Shown one piece after another: positions 9,327 through 18,102 of a stretch of DNA of 64,000 nt (the first letter of the stretch is position 1; every line of letters starts with the position of its first letter). The position numbers and the translations under genes were made by a program. The notes beneath the pieces are model-generated. The model was not told the DNA's origin. It did no database searches and saw only the letters and a list, made by a program, of their open reading frames with translations. Origin of the DNA: DASWJZ01 sp963761005 (GTDB lineage Bacteria > Pseudomonadota > Alphaproteobacteria > Rhizobiales > Afifellaceae); NCBI GenBank assembly GCA_963761005.1, contig CAVXFK010000008.1:1-64000 (forward strand), written 5' to 3'.

Positions 9327-10381
9327 CTGAACATAATTCGTAACGCACCCAAGGATGCTGCAGTCTACGGCGTCGATCTCGGCAAGAACCTCTTCCACGT
9401 CGTTGGCCTCGACGACCGTGGGGTGGTAGTCCAGCGTGTGAAGTTCCGACGGGACACGCTGCTGATCTTCTTCGAGCGCGCCGCGCGCACCATCGTGGGT
9501 ATGGAGGCGTGCCCGGGTTCACAATGGCTGGCGCGCAAGCTGCAGGCGATGGGATATCAGGTCCGCATCGTGCCCGCACAGTTCGTGAAGCCTTACGTCA
9601 AGTCGCAAAAGAACGATACGATCGACGCTGAAGCGATTGCCGAGGCGGTGACGCGACCGACCATGCGCTTCACCCAGGTGCGGACGGTTGAGCAGGTCGA
9701 TCTGCAGGCGCTTCATCGCATCAGGGATCAACTGGTCTCAAGCCGTACCCGGCTGATCAACCAGGTGCGGGCGTTCTGCCTCGAGTATGGTGTCGCGATC
9801 CGTCAAGGTGCAGGCGTATTCCGCCTCGATCTGCCTCGCGTGCTTGCCGATGAGACCAACGATCTATCGCCAGCGATGCGAAGGATGCTGACCGAGCTCT
9901 TCGAGGATGTCGTCGGTCTCGATCGGCGGATCGCCGGCGCGAGCCGAGAGATCGAGGCGCTTGCCGCCTGCGATGATCGTGCACGTCGGCTGATGACCGT
10001 TCCCGGCATCGGCCCACTCGGCGCCACCGCGCTGCTCGCCGCAATCGGTGACGGCCGTCAGTTCCGGCGGGCGCGTGACCTCGCCGCATGGCTCGGCCTC
10101 GTACGCGGGAGCATTCGACCGGCGGCAAGACCACGCTCCTCGGGATCAGCAAACGGGGCAACCGATACGTCAGGCGACTACTGATCCACGGGGCGCGCTC
10201 CTGCGTGACACACCTCGATCGAGGGCGGGACCGTCTCGGCGGATGGCTCGACGCCCTGCAGAGCAGGATGCACGTGAACAAGGTCACTGTAGCGCTCGCG
10301 GCGAAGATGGCTCGGATGGCATGGGCAATCCTCACCAAGCCTGGCGCGCTCTACGAACGCAGGGATCCGGCCCTCGCCTGA
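9327..10381 (+). pseudogene. IS110-family transposase (frameshifted)
   Basis: The continuous reading gives about 350 residues with all family parts. The N-terminal DEDD domain has VYGVDLGKNLFHVVGLD, then QFVKPYVKSQKNDTIDAEAI. The C-terminal Transposase_20 domain has VPGIGPLGATALLAAIG and GGKTTLLGISKRGNRYVRRL. A one-base loss near 10102 (GTACGCGGG where GTACCGCGGG would keep frame) puts the last 90 residues in another frame, ending at 10381. Coding similarity extends upstream of the first ATG/GTG, to about 9327 where the codon is CTG, with GAGAGGAGG just before. Either a non-AUG start or a mutated ATG is implied. As written it would not give a full protein. Confidence 0.83.
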
Positions 10382-10607
10382 AGGCGGCGGTCGGGCAGAA
10401 AGCGAGGCTCGGGAAGTGATGACGAGACAGTCGATCGGCGCATCGTAAGCTCTGTGCAAAAAACCGTGCCCCTGCACGAACCATTTATCTGAGAACCATG
10501 CGCGCGGATCTCATCATGGCCTGGCTGCAACAGCAGCCCACTTGCGAGAGGCCGGATACATTTAGGCGGACTGCCGTCGTCAGCACGATCACGAACCTTG
10601 CCCGGGC
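10382..10607 (+). ncRNA. Putative bridge/seek RNA region of IS110 copy 2, with target matches
   Basis: Non-coding right end between the transposase stop and the inverted repeat. It contains GGATACATTT at 10554-10563; over 10551-10562 it agrees at 11 of 12 positions with the pre-insertion target (GCCCGATACATT, spanning the insertion point). It also contains CTCATCA at 10510-10516, the reverse complement of the right target half TGATGAG. One same-strand match to the left half and one complementary match to the right half is what the two guide arms of a bridge RNA should show. RNA ends and fold are not determined. Confidence 0.5.
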
Positions 10608-10617
10608 GGGGCAGGTC

Positions 10618-11494
10618 ATACATTGATGAGGATGTTGGAGTGCTCCGGCTTCGGCGTCGCCGAAAGCTCCAGCACGAAAGACGGATTGAGATTGGCGATG
10701 GTTGCCCGCGCCTGGTCCGAATAAGCCTTGTGTCCTTCATCGAGCACGACCACAGGGCGGACGATCCGCAGCACGTTTTCGAGGCTGCTCTTGACCGTCC
10801 CCCCGCCGGCCTCGCCGCCGAGGTCGTTGCGTTCGAATTCGGCACTTGTGCTAAAAGCGCATTGTGCGCGATCCTGTCGTCGGGCTCCGGAAAGAACGAG
10901 GGATACGAGCCGAAGTCGCTCCTGATCTTGAGATCGCCCTTCGTCAACTTGCTGCGGTTGGCGGCTTGCAGCATCAGAAGCATCACGCAGAGACGATCCC
11001 GAATATCGGATTCGCTGAATGCGTCGAGCTTTTCGAGAAGCTTCACGCGCCCGCCAGACGCGCGTTCCAGTACCTGCCTGAAGGGCGCTTCGCGATCGCG
11101 AAGCTGGCGGAGCGTCTGCTGATAGATCGCGTCTGAGGGCGTTACCCACAGCACGAAATCCGGTTTGCCGTGACAGATGCTCGGTCAGGAGCCGGTCCAC
11201 GGCATGCGCCGCCACGAAGGTCTTGCCGCCGCCGGTGGGCAGCTTGATGCAGATGTGCGGAATGGCATAGCCAGCACTGGATTTCAGTGGCACCCATTGG
11301 CGCAACGAAGCATTCACCCCTTTACTTCGCGCCAGATTCCATGCGTCTTCGAAGACGTCGGGCAGGTCCTGCTTGATCCCCACCGCCTCCAGCGCGGCTC
11401 GTGCTTTGGCAACGCGCTTCTCGACATCGCGGACGATCTCAAGAAAGCCCGAGAAATGGCCGAGCGCTGTTTCCTGATACGTCTTAAGCTGCAT
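10618..11494 (-). pseudogene. Type III restriction enzyme Res, 5' part (interrupted)
   Basis: N-terminal third of Res, from ATG 11494 (MQLKTYQETALGHFSGFLEI). Motif I is KLPTGGGKTFVAAHAV and motif II VVVLDEGHKAYS, followed by motif III LELSATPKPEHSN, where the IS110 element interrupts. Two further frameshifts are visible: near 11170 (before KPDFVLWVTPSDAIYQQ) and near 10855 (before SAEFERNDLGGE). Its start overlaps the end of mod by 11 bp, so the pair was translationally coupled. Res normally translocates on DNA with ATP and cuts near unmodified sites together with Mod. Confidence 0.87.
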
Positions 11495-13181
11495 CGGTTC
11501 CGTCGCCGAGGATTCGGTAGATGGAGTAGGGCAGTTGGCAGAAGGTCACGCCCTTCGGCAGCAGCGCCTTTTGGCTCATGAACTTTTGTGCGGCGTAAAC
11601 GAGCGCGGGCTTGTTGCCTGCGGCCTTGGCGATCTTGTCGGCGAGTTCGGCCGTCAGGGCCGCCTGGTCGGACTTCATCCAGCCCAGGTCGGGCTTGTAG
11701 ATGAGGTGAATGCGGTAGCCGCCGGCTTCGCCGACGAACCAAAGGTCGTTGGGCTGTTCGAGCACCTCGTTGATCGTCGCACCCGTTGCGGTGAAGGCGA
11801 TGTAGCGCGCCACCTGCGAGTAGGCCGGCGCCCCTTTGCCCTTGAAGAAGCGGTCGAGGTCGATCGGCTCGCCGAGTTCGCAGTAGGTGAAGGAGCCGCC
11901 CAATCCCTTTTTCAGAGCCTCGTCCTTGGCCTTGGGCACGCCTTTGATGACGCGGCGGACCCGTTCGGCGGTGAGCGCGTCGGCGTAGTCTTGCATCTCG
12001 ATAAGGATGAATTTGCGGGGCCTTTTGTCGGCGTAAATCGACGACAACACAGCATGTCCCGTGGTGCCTGCGCCAGCAAACAAATCGAGGACTACAAGGT
12101 CCGCTTCGCCGTTCGGATAGAATCGCGTTTCTAGGTGTGTTTCGATGAGGCTCGAAGGCTTAGGATAGGGAACCCGCTCATCCTCTTTGCCCATAATCGA
12201 CCGAAGTTCAGACGTGCCTGTCTGCGTGTAAATTCCTTCGATAAAGGTGCTGTCACTTGTGAGCACGCTCGCCTGCTTCTCAGAGCGCTGTTTGCCGCTC
12301 TGATCGTTCAGATACTGCTTGTATTGAACGGACCATCCAGTGTCAGTCTTCAAAAACTCAATTTCGGCGGCTCGTTGCGCGGCATCAAATCGTTCCTTTT
12401 CCCAGAGCCATTGGTAGCTCGGCCATATGTGTGCCTTGTCGGGTGCCTCAATCGCGTATCGCAGGTTTTTTCGCTCATCCATACTGGCAGCCGCTTCGAG
12501 TGGCTGGCGGCGGTAAGAGCCACGCGTCGGCAACTTCTCGTCAGAGAGCCGATAGTAACGTTCGATCTTCGATGGCGTGAGCGGCCGATCAATATGTGTG
12601 AAATAGCTTTTTCCCTTCGCGTAAACGAGTATGTATTCGTGCAGATTTACAAAATACTTCTCTTTTGGACCGCCGCCATACCTCTTTTTCCAGATAAGTC
12701 CCTCGAACCGATTTTCCTGACCAAAAATTTCGTCTAGCAATGGATAGAGATTGCTGACCTCGTTTTCGTCGATACTGATAAAAATGATTCCCCGTTGGGA
12801 CAACAACTCACGCAGCAGTTCCAGCCTTGGCCACATCATGCAGAGCCACTTGTCGTGGCGCTCAAGGTCTTCGCGGTCCACAACTTTGCCAAGCCATTGC
12901 TTCATCAGCGGCGAGTTGACGTTGTCGTTGTAAGCCCAGCCTTCGTTGCCGGTGTTGTAGGGCGGGTCGATGTAGATCACATCGACCTTGCCGGCATAAC
13001 GCGGCAAGAGCGCCTTCAGAGCTTCCAGATTGTCGCCATGAATGATCAGATTGTCGTCGAGCGAGGGCTTTTTACCCTTGGCCGGCAGGCTCTTCTTTTC
13101 ATCGACGATAAGTTCGCGAAAGGGCACCGAGAGGTGGTGCGAGTAGACGAACGATTTGCCCTTGAACTCGAGCGTTGGCAT
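11484..13181 (-). CDS. mod: Type III DNA methyltransferase (Mod), adenine-specific, beta class
   Basis: About 565 residues from ATG 13181 (MPTLEFKGKSFVYSHHLSVP), with GGGAGGGG five bases upstream; a longer in-frame start at 13298 lacks that. Catalytic motif IV YIDPPYNTGNE (about residue 90) precedes the S-adenosylmethionine motif LDLFAGAGTTGHAV (about residue 370), the beta-class order typical of N6-adenine Mod enzymes. The segment between them is the target-recognition domain and is visibly richer in A+T (roughly 12130-12720) than neighbouring genes, a sign of transfer or domain exchange. No frameshift is seen. With Res destroyed, this may act as a solitary methyltransferase. Confidence 0.92.
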   Translation of the reverse strand: MPTLEFKGKSFVYSHHLSVPFRELIVDEKKSLPAKGKKPSLDDNLIIHGDNLEALKALLPRYAGKVDVIYIDPPYNTGNEGWAYNDNVNSPLMKQWLGKVVDREDLERHDKWLCMMWPRLELLRELLSQRGIIFISIDENEVSNLYPLLDEIFGQENRFEGLIWKKRYGGGPKEKYFVNLHEYILVYAKGKSYFTHIDRPLTPSKIERYYRLSDEKLPTRGSYRRQPLEAAASMDERKNLRYAIEAPDKAHIWPSYQWLWEKERFDAAQRAAEIEFLKTDTGWSVQYKQYLNDQSGKQRSEKQASVLTSDSTFIEGIYTQTGTSELRSIMGKEDERVPYPKPSSLIETHLETRFYPNGEADLVVLDLFAGAGTTGHAVLSSIYADKRPRKFILIEMQDYADALTAERVRRVIKGVPKAKDEALKKGLGGSFTYCELGEPIDLDRFFKGKGAPAYSQVARYIAFTATGATINEVLEQPNDLWFVGEAGGYRIHLIYKPDLGWMKSDQAALTAELADKIAKAAGNKPALVYAAQKFMSQKALLPKGVTFCQLPYSIYRILGDGTDAA

Positions 13182-13284
13182 GGCCCCTCCCGACGTTTTG
13201 CGAAGATAGACGGCCGATCGCATCAGGGAAACCGTGCCTCTGGATCGCCGTCCCCTAACTCGCAGGTCGGGGGACAGCCGCCAG

Positions 13285-13314
13285 CTTCCCCCTCCCAACC
13301 CTCACCCGCAAGGG
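13285..13314. repeat. Inverted partner of the GC-rich repeat at 7427-7458
   Basis: The complement of this segment reads CCCTTGCGGGTGAGGGTTGG and on, aligning with the left unit CCCTTGCGGGGGAGGGTTGG with few mismatches and a small gap. The two lie in opposite orientation just outside the restriction-modification genes. Similar units are common between genes in this order, so flanking may be coincidental. Confidence 0.55.
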
Positions 13315-13460
13315 AATGGGCCGGCCGCCTCCCCTCCCCCCTTCACCCCGCCTCAAGACCCATCCGCCACACTCCGCCGCGAATCACCTCGCGGCTTTCG
13401 CTTGCGCCGCATGAAGGATTGACCGAATCTCCCATCTAAAGGAAAGGAGGGCGGGAAAAG

Positions 13461-15666
13461 GTGGCCTGGATGAACGACCCCTTCTCGGGCGGCGGTGAGC
13501 GCTCCAATTGGCGCCAGCGCCTTCTCGGCCTCAATTCATGGATCAATTCCTCGCTGCATGGGGCCGGCCACAGCCTCCTCGACGGCTACGAGCGCCTGTG
13601 CAACTTCATGCACCGCTTCCACTCCAACGGCCTGCGCCGCTGGTTCTTCGAGTTCGCGTCCGAGGGCTATTCGCTCGGCGTGCTCGGCGCGCTCGTCCTC
13701 CTCGCCTTCGCCGTCCCCGCCTTCGACGAGATTCACGCCGACTGGCGCCAGCAGCCGGATTTCGCCGTCACCTTCCTCGACCGCTATGGCAACGTCATCG
13801 GCAAGCGCGGCATCCTGCAGGACGATTCCGTCGAGCTCGAGGACCTGCCGGACAACCTCGTCAAGGCGGTGATCGCGACGGAGGACCGCCGCTTCTTCGA
13901 GCATTTCGGCATCGACGTCATGGGCACCTTCCGCGCGCTGGTGCAAAACGCCAGGGCGGGCGGCGTCGTGCAGGGCGGCTCCTCCATCACCCAGCAGCTC
14001 GCCAAGAACCTCTTCCTCTCCAACGAGCGCACGCTGCAGCGCAAGATCAAGGAGGCCTATCTCGCGCTCTGGCTCGAGGCGAACCTGTCGAAGCGCGAGA
14101 TCCTGAAGCTTTATCTGAACCGCGCCTATATGGGTGGCGGCACGTTCGGCGTCGGCGCGGCGGCCGAGTTCTATTTCGGCAAGAAGGTGCAGGATCTCGA
14201 CCTCGCCGAATGCGCCATGCTCGCCGGCCTCTTCAAGGCGCCGACCAAATACGCCCCGCACATCAACCTCCCCGCCGCCCGCGCCCGCGCCAACGAGGTT
14301 CTGACCAACATGGTGCAGGCCGGCTTCATGACCGAGGGCCAGGTGATCGGCGCGCGGCGTCATCCGGCGACCGCGGTGGAGCGCAGCCAAGTCGCTTCCG
14401 CCGACTATTTCCTCGACTGGGCCTTCGATCAGGTGAAGGCGCATGTCGACGGCAGGGACAAGGTGCTGATCGCCCGCACCACGCTCGATATGCGCTTGCA
14501 AAAGGCGGCGGAGGCGGCGATCGAAATCGACGCTGCGCGAATCCGGCGACCAGTACAACGTGCACCAGGGCGCGCTCGTCTCGCTTGAGCCGGACGACGG
14601 GGCGATCCGCGCCATGGTCGGCGGGCGCGATTACGGCGTCTCCACCTTCAACCGCGCGGTCAACGCGCTTCGCCAGCCGGGCTCCTCCTTCAAGCCCTAC
14701 GTCTACGCGACGGCGCTTGAGACGGGCAAATTCACCCCCGACACGATGGTGCTCGACGGGCCGATCTCGATCGGCAACTGGTCGCCGCAGAACTACGGGC
14801 GCTCCTACAAGGGGTGGCTGACGGTGCGCAATGCGCTGCGCCAGTCGCTGAACACGGTCGCGGTGCGGCTGTCGATCGCGACGGGACGGCAGCCGATCGC
14901 CGATCTCGCCGCGGAAATGGGGGTCTCGACGCCGCTGCGCGTCACCCGCTCAATGGCGCTCGGGTCGTCGGAGCTGACGGTGCTCGACCAGGCGACCGGC
15001 TACTCCGTCTTCGCCAACGGTGGCTACCGCATCTATCCGCGCGGCCTGATCGACGTCAGGACGCCATACGGCAAGGTGGTCTATGACGCGCTCGCCAATC
15101 CGCGGCCGAAGCAGCGGGTGCTGAAGGAATCAACCGTGCTCGGCATGGTCGACATGATGCACACCGTCGTGGAGAGCGGCACCGGGCGCCGCGCGCGGCT
15201 CCCCGGCATCAACGTCGCCGGCAAGACCGGCACCACCAATGCCTATCGCGATGCCTGGTTCGTCGGTTACACCGGCAACTTCACGACCGCGGTGTGGCTC
15301 GGCAACGACAATTTTCAGCCCACCAACAGGCTGACGGGCGGCGTTCTGCCGGCGGCGACCTGGGCGAAGTATATGCGCGTCGCGATGGCCTACGAAACGC
15401 CGATCCCGCTTCCGGGTCTGCCGCCGCCGCCCGACGCCGGAGAGAAGCTCGTCGCCGACACCGGCGACGGCCAGGGCCCGCTTGATCCAGGCGCTTCCGG
15501 GCGGCTCAACTCCGCCACCTCCGCCACGCTCGGCCGCATCGAAGAGCGCTTCAAGAAGGCAGTGGAAGCCCCGAAGCGCGAAGCGGCGCTTGAGCACCCG
15601 CAAGCGCCGGCGGAACCACCGGTCCGTCAGGCAGCGCTCGGCGAAGGCGAGCTTGCCAACCCGTAG
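13461..15666 (+). pseudogene. Penicillin-binding protein 1A family (frameshifted)
   Basis: Bifunctional peptidoglycan synthase of about 735 residues. Start GTG 13461 has GGAGG nine bases upstream. One membrane helix near residue 75 (SLGVLGALVLLAFAVPAF). Glycosyltransferase-51 motifs: EDRRFFEHFGID, GGSSITQQLAKNLFLSNER, KIKEAYLALWLE. Transpeptidase motifs: SSFK in QPGSSFKPYVYATA, SLN in RQSLNTVAVRL, KTGTTN. The two halves are in different frames; an extra A near 14523 (ATCGAAATCGACG where ATCGAATCGACG keeps frame, AIESTLRESG) restores one protein. Because this enzyme is usually needed, a sequence error is more likely than a dead gene. Ends in a Pro/Glu-rich tail. Confidence 0.88.
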
Positions 15667-15672
15667 GCACGC

Positions 15673-16248
15673 GTGAAGACCGTCGCCGTCTTTCTGGCTG
15701 GCGTCGCTTGCGCGATCGGACTCGGCCTGTGGACTGCGTGGCTCGCCGTGCGCTCGCCTGCACCGATTGACACGATCGAGATCGGGGCCTGGCAGGCCTG
15801 GCCGAATGCCGGGACGGCCGATGCTGATCCCTATTCGCGCGCGCGGCTGGCGCGGACCGGAGAGATCCCGCTCGGCTCGGGCGAAGGGCTGACGCTTCTC
15901 GCCCTGACCGATGATGCCGGCGACCCGCTCACGCACTCTTGCGACTATCGGATTGTCGGACAGACGCCGCCGGCGCGACTTTGGACCGTCGCGCTTGAGG
16001 ACCCTGACGGGCGCGTCGTCGACGGGGTCGACGGCGCTGCCGCGCTCGGCAGCGATACGCTGCTTCGCGCGACGGACGGCTCCTTCGAGATCACGCTTTC
16101 CGCCGAGCCGCAAACAGGGAACTGGATCTCCACCAAGAACGCGGAGCGCTTCCGCATCGTCGTCCGCCTTTACGACACGACAGCGCGCACCGGCACCGAG
16201 CTTACCACGCTCTCCATGCCGCGCATCGCGCGCGACAGCTGCACATGA
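15673..16248 (+). CDS. DUF1214 domain protein, membrane-anchored
   Basis: 191 residues with a GTG start (MKTVAVFLAGVACAIGLGLW...), one N-terminal membrane helix, then a periplasmic-looking DUF1214 region: EIGAWQAWPNAGTADADPYS, LARTGEIPLGSGEGLTLLAL and LWTVALEDPDGRVV. It lies six bases after PBP1A and overlaps the next gene by four bases (ATGA), so the pair is probably one operon. DUF1214 and DUF1254 genes are regularly paired in this order. The biochemical role is not known. Confidence 0.82.
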   Translation: MKTVAVFLAGVACAIGLGLWTAWLAVRSPAPIDTIEIGAWQAWPNAGTADADPYSRARLARTGEIPLGSGEGLTLLALTDDAGDPLTHSCDYRIVGQTPPARLWTVALEDPDGRVVDGVDGAAALGSDTLLRATDGSFEITLSAEPQTGNWISTKNAERFRIVVRLYDTTARTGTELTTLSMPRIARDSCT

Positions 16249-16872
16249 GCGGGCTTGCCTTGACACAGAACTGGTACCTGCCGCGCATTCGGTTCGGCGG
16301 TGCCATCGCGTTCCTGACCGGCGTGCTGCTCTTGGCGGGCGCCATTCATATTTGCACCATCCTGCTGGTGCCGGTCTTCGCCAAAGAGGGCGGCTGGTCG
16401 CGGCTCGTCCCTTATGCCGGCGAGGGCAAATTCACCGAGATTCCGGCCGCCGGTGCTTCCGGCGCGGAGGGAGTCGCCGGCCTCGATCCTCTCTTCGTCA
16501 ACGGCGCCTGCCGCATCCGCCTCGACGACGCGCCGGTTGGAATCACCGTCGATGCAAACGATCGCTTCTGGTCGGTGGCGCTCTACGACCCGAAGGGCGT
16601 CATCGTCTTCAGCCTGAACGACCGGACGGCGGTCGAGGGCCGGCTCGATATGCTCGTCGTCAACGCCGAGCAGAATGCTGAGCTGAAGAAATCGCCGTCG
16701 GTCGAGCTTGAGCAGACAATCGTGGCGGAGAGCCCGTCGGACGATCTGATCGCCCTGCTCAGGCTTTTTGCGCCGACCAGGACGGCACGCGAGGACGCGC
16801 GTCAGAACTCTCGCCGATGCGGAGTGCCTCCCCGCCCCGTCCTTCGTCGCGCGCGCGCCGTCAGGCGGATAG
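16245..16872 (+). pseudogene. DUF1254 domain protein, membrane-anchored (frameshifted near its end)
   Basis: Begins ATG 16245, overlapping the DUF1214 gene. One N-terminal membrane helix (GAIAFLTGVLLLAGAIHICT), then YAGEGKFTEIPA, DPLFVNGACRIRLDDAPV and FWSVALYDPKGVIVFSLNDR, the pattern of DUF1254. After FAPTRTAREDARQ an extra A near 16808 changes frame. The expected ending TLADAECLPAPSFVAR lies in the next frame and stops at 16872; uncorrected, the frame runs on to 16976. About 208 residues when repaired. Confidence 0.78.
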
Positions 16873-17052
16873 CGCGTCCTTCCCCGAGCCACGTTTGCCG
16901 CGACGCGGACGCCTGTTGTCGGCCGGCGGCGTCGGCAGGGTGTCGTGGTACTCAACGCGGATGCCGGGGAAGATGACGACCTCTCCGGCCCCTTCGCGGT
17001 GACGCAGCGTCCGCTTCGGCGCGCTGATGGCAAACGGCAAAATCTCAGCCAT
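16861..17052 (-). CDS. Small basic hypothetical protein
   Basis: 63 residues from ATG 17052, which has GGAAG a few bases upstream; a longer start at 17079 is possible. It opens MAEILPFAISAPKRTLRHRE, continues with GEVVIFPGIRVEYHD and ends in a basic tail, RRPRRGKRGSGKDALSA. The REGAGEVVIFPGIRVEYHD segment resembles a conserved small protein of this order. It overlaps the repaired 3' end of the DUF1254 gene by 12 bp. Function unknown. Confidence 0.6.
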   Translation of the reverse strand: MAEILPFAISAPKRTLRHREGAGEVVIFPGIRVEYHDTLPTPPADNRRPRRGKRGSGKDALSA

Positions 17053-17097
17053 GTCGCTTCCGTATTTACCCGATCGCATGATCTGGCAGCATCATGG

Positions 17098-17472
17098 TTA
17101 ACGGCCGGTGAATTCGCGGTCGGCCGGCTCCTCGACAAGCTCGATGAAGGCGCGCCCTTCCCGATCCTCGATGTCGACCTGCCAGAGATCCGGATCGAAA
17201 CGCATCTCCTGCTCCATGCGCGTGCGCGTCGCATCCTCCGTCAGCTGTTTGCCGACCAAGGAGAACAGCCGGTCGGTCGGACGCTCGTCATCGAAGACAC
17301 TTTGCGGCGCCGGCGCATAGAGATCGAACGCACCATCGAGACGGTCGACCACGATGAAGACGGCGCCCGCCTCGTCCGCACCGCGCCGCGCGATCGATAT
17401 GAACGCACCGGCTGCTTCGGCGCGACGCCGCAGAGCCGCAACCCAGAAATCTGTGCGCAGCCGGGCGCTCAT
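17098..17472 (-). CDS. DUF1491 family protein
   Basis: 124 residues opening MSARLRTDFWVAALRRRAEA, the hallmark of DUF1491. It continues with GAVFIVVDRLDGAFDLYAPA and RMEQEMRFDPDLWQVDIEDR. Small, cytoplasmic, no catalytic motif; function unknown but conserved across alphaproteobacteria. Its ATG follows the stop of the peptidoglycan-binding gene directly (TAAATG), so both are co-translated from the upstream operon. Confidence 0.88.
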   Translation of the reverse strand: MSARLRTDFWVAALRRRAEAAGAFISIARRGADEAGAVFIVVDRLDGAFDLYAPAPQSVFDDERPTDRLFSLVGKQLTEDATRTRMEQEMRFDPDLWQVDIEDREGRAFIELVEEPADREFTGR

Positions 17473-18102
17473 TTACATGTCGCGCATGGCGCCGGTCGCA
17501 CGGAGCTCGACAATAAGGCCGTCGCTGATCTCGCCCGTTACTGCGAGATTGTGGTCGCGCTGAAACCGCATGATCGCCGCGCGCGTGTCGGGGCCGACAA
17601 CCCCGTCCGTGGCAAGCGGCCCGTAGGCGGCGAGCGCGAGCGCATTCTGCACCGAGACGACGAGCGGATCGCTTGCCGCCGGCGTGTTATTCGGCGTGGC
17701 GGGTCCGGCGCGGATTGAAGCCAGGAGCCCGGCGCTCGCCTCTCCTGTCGTCGGCAAGCCGGCCGACTGCTCGAAGGCCCTGATCGCCGCTTCGGTCTGC
17801 GGCCCGACGAGCCCATCGATCGGACCGTCGTAGAGCCCGCCGCTCGCGAGAGCCTGCTGGATGTCGCGCACCAGCGCGTCGCCCGTCTCAGTCGGACGCT
17901 GAGTCGATGCGCGCGTCGCAAAGAGCGGCGCCGGATGCGTGCCCGATTGCAGGAAGAGCGCATTCGTGGCGATCGCTGCACCGATCGCGAAGAAACCTGC
18001 GCACGCGACTACGGTCGGCCGCCTCAAATAGGCGTAGAGGACCGCACCAATATCAAGCAGCTTCAGCACGTTCCTTCGTCCGCTTGCTTGCCACTCCAAC
18101 AT
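17473..18102 (-). CDS. Membrane-anchored protein with two peptidoglycan-binding domains
   Basis: 209 residues. One N-terminal membrane helix (VVACAGFFAIGAAIATNALF), a short linker, then two PG_binding_1 repeats: DIQQALASGGLYDGPIDGLV...AIRAFEQSAGLPTTGE, and VQNALALAAYGPLATDGVV...IMRFQRDHNLAVTGEIS. It should sit in the inner membrane with the repeats contacting peptidoglycan. The ATG at 18102 lies 50 bp inside the upstream kinase-like gene; a GTG at 18069 would reduce the overlap. Likely operon: sensor-like gene, this gene, DUF1491. Confidence 0.83.
   Translation of the reverse strand: MLEWQASGRRNVLKLLDIGAVLYAYLRRPTVVACAGFFAIGAAIATNALFLQSGTHPAPLFATRASTQRPTETGDALVRDIQQALASGGLYDGPIDGLVGPQTEAAIRAFEQSAGLPTTGEASAGLLASIRAGPATPNNTPAASDPLVVSVQNALALAAYGPLATDGVVGPDTRAAIMRFQRDHNLAVTGEISDGLIVELRATGAMRDM

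Larger units (their letters stand above)
9271..10623 (+). mobile_element. IS110-family element (IS1111-like), copy 2, inserted in res
   Basis: ATACAT occurs at both junctions (9271-9276 and 10618-10623) and once in the reconstructed target GCCCGATACATTGATGAG. The element is therefore about 1347 bp counting one copy. An inverted repeat ATGACCTGCCCC lies at 9283-9294 and its complement at 10608-10619. It is subterminal on the left and near-terminal on the right, as in the IS1111 subgroup. One transposase reads rightward and about 235 bp of non-coding sequence follows it. Insertion is within res, just after its motif III region. The six-base duplication could be a true target duplication or the recombination core. 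Confidence 0.88.

Noticed and set aside
9276..9398. N-terminal extension of the Res 3' fragment up to 9398
   Set aside because: That stretch is read backwards through the IS110 end and transposase start, so it is not Res coding sequence.
13461..15666. Reading the PBP1A locus as two separate genes (glycosyltransferase and transpeptidase)
   Set aside because: The two frames meet inside a conserved linker, removing one A restores the usual single protein, and the second part has no ribosome site or start at a domain border.
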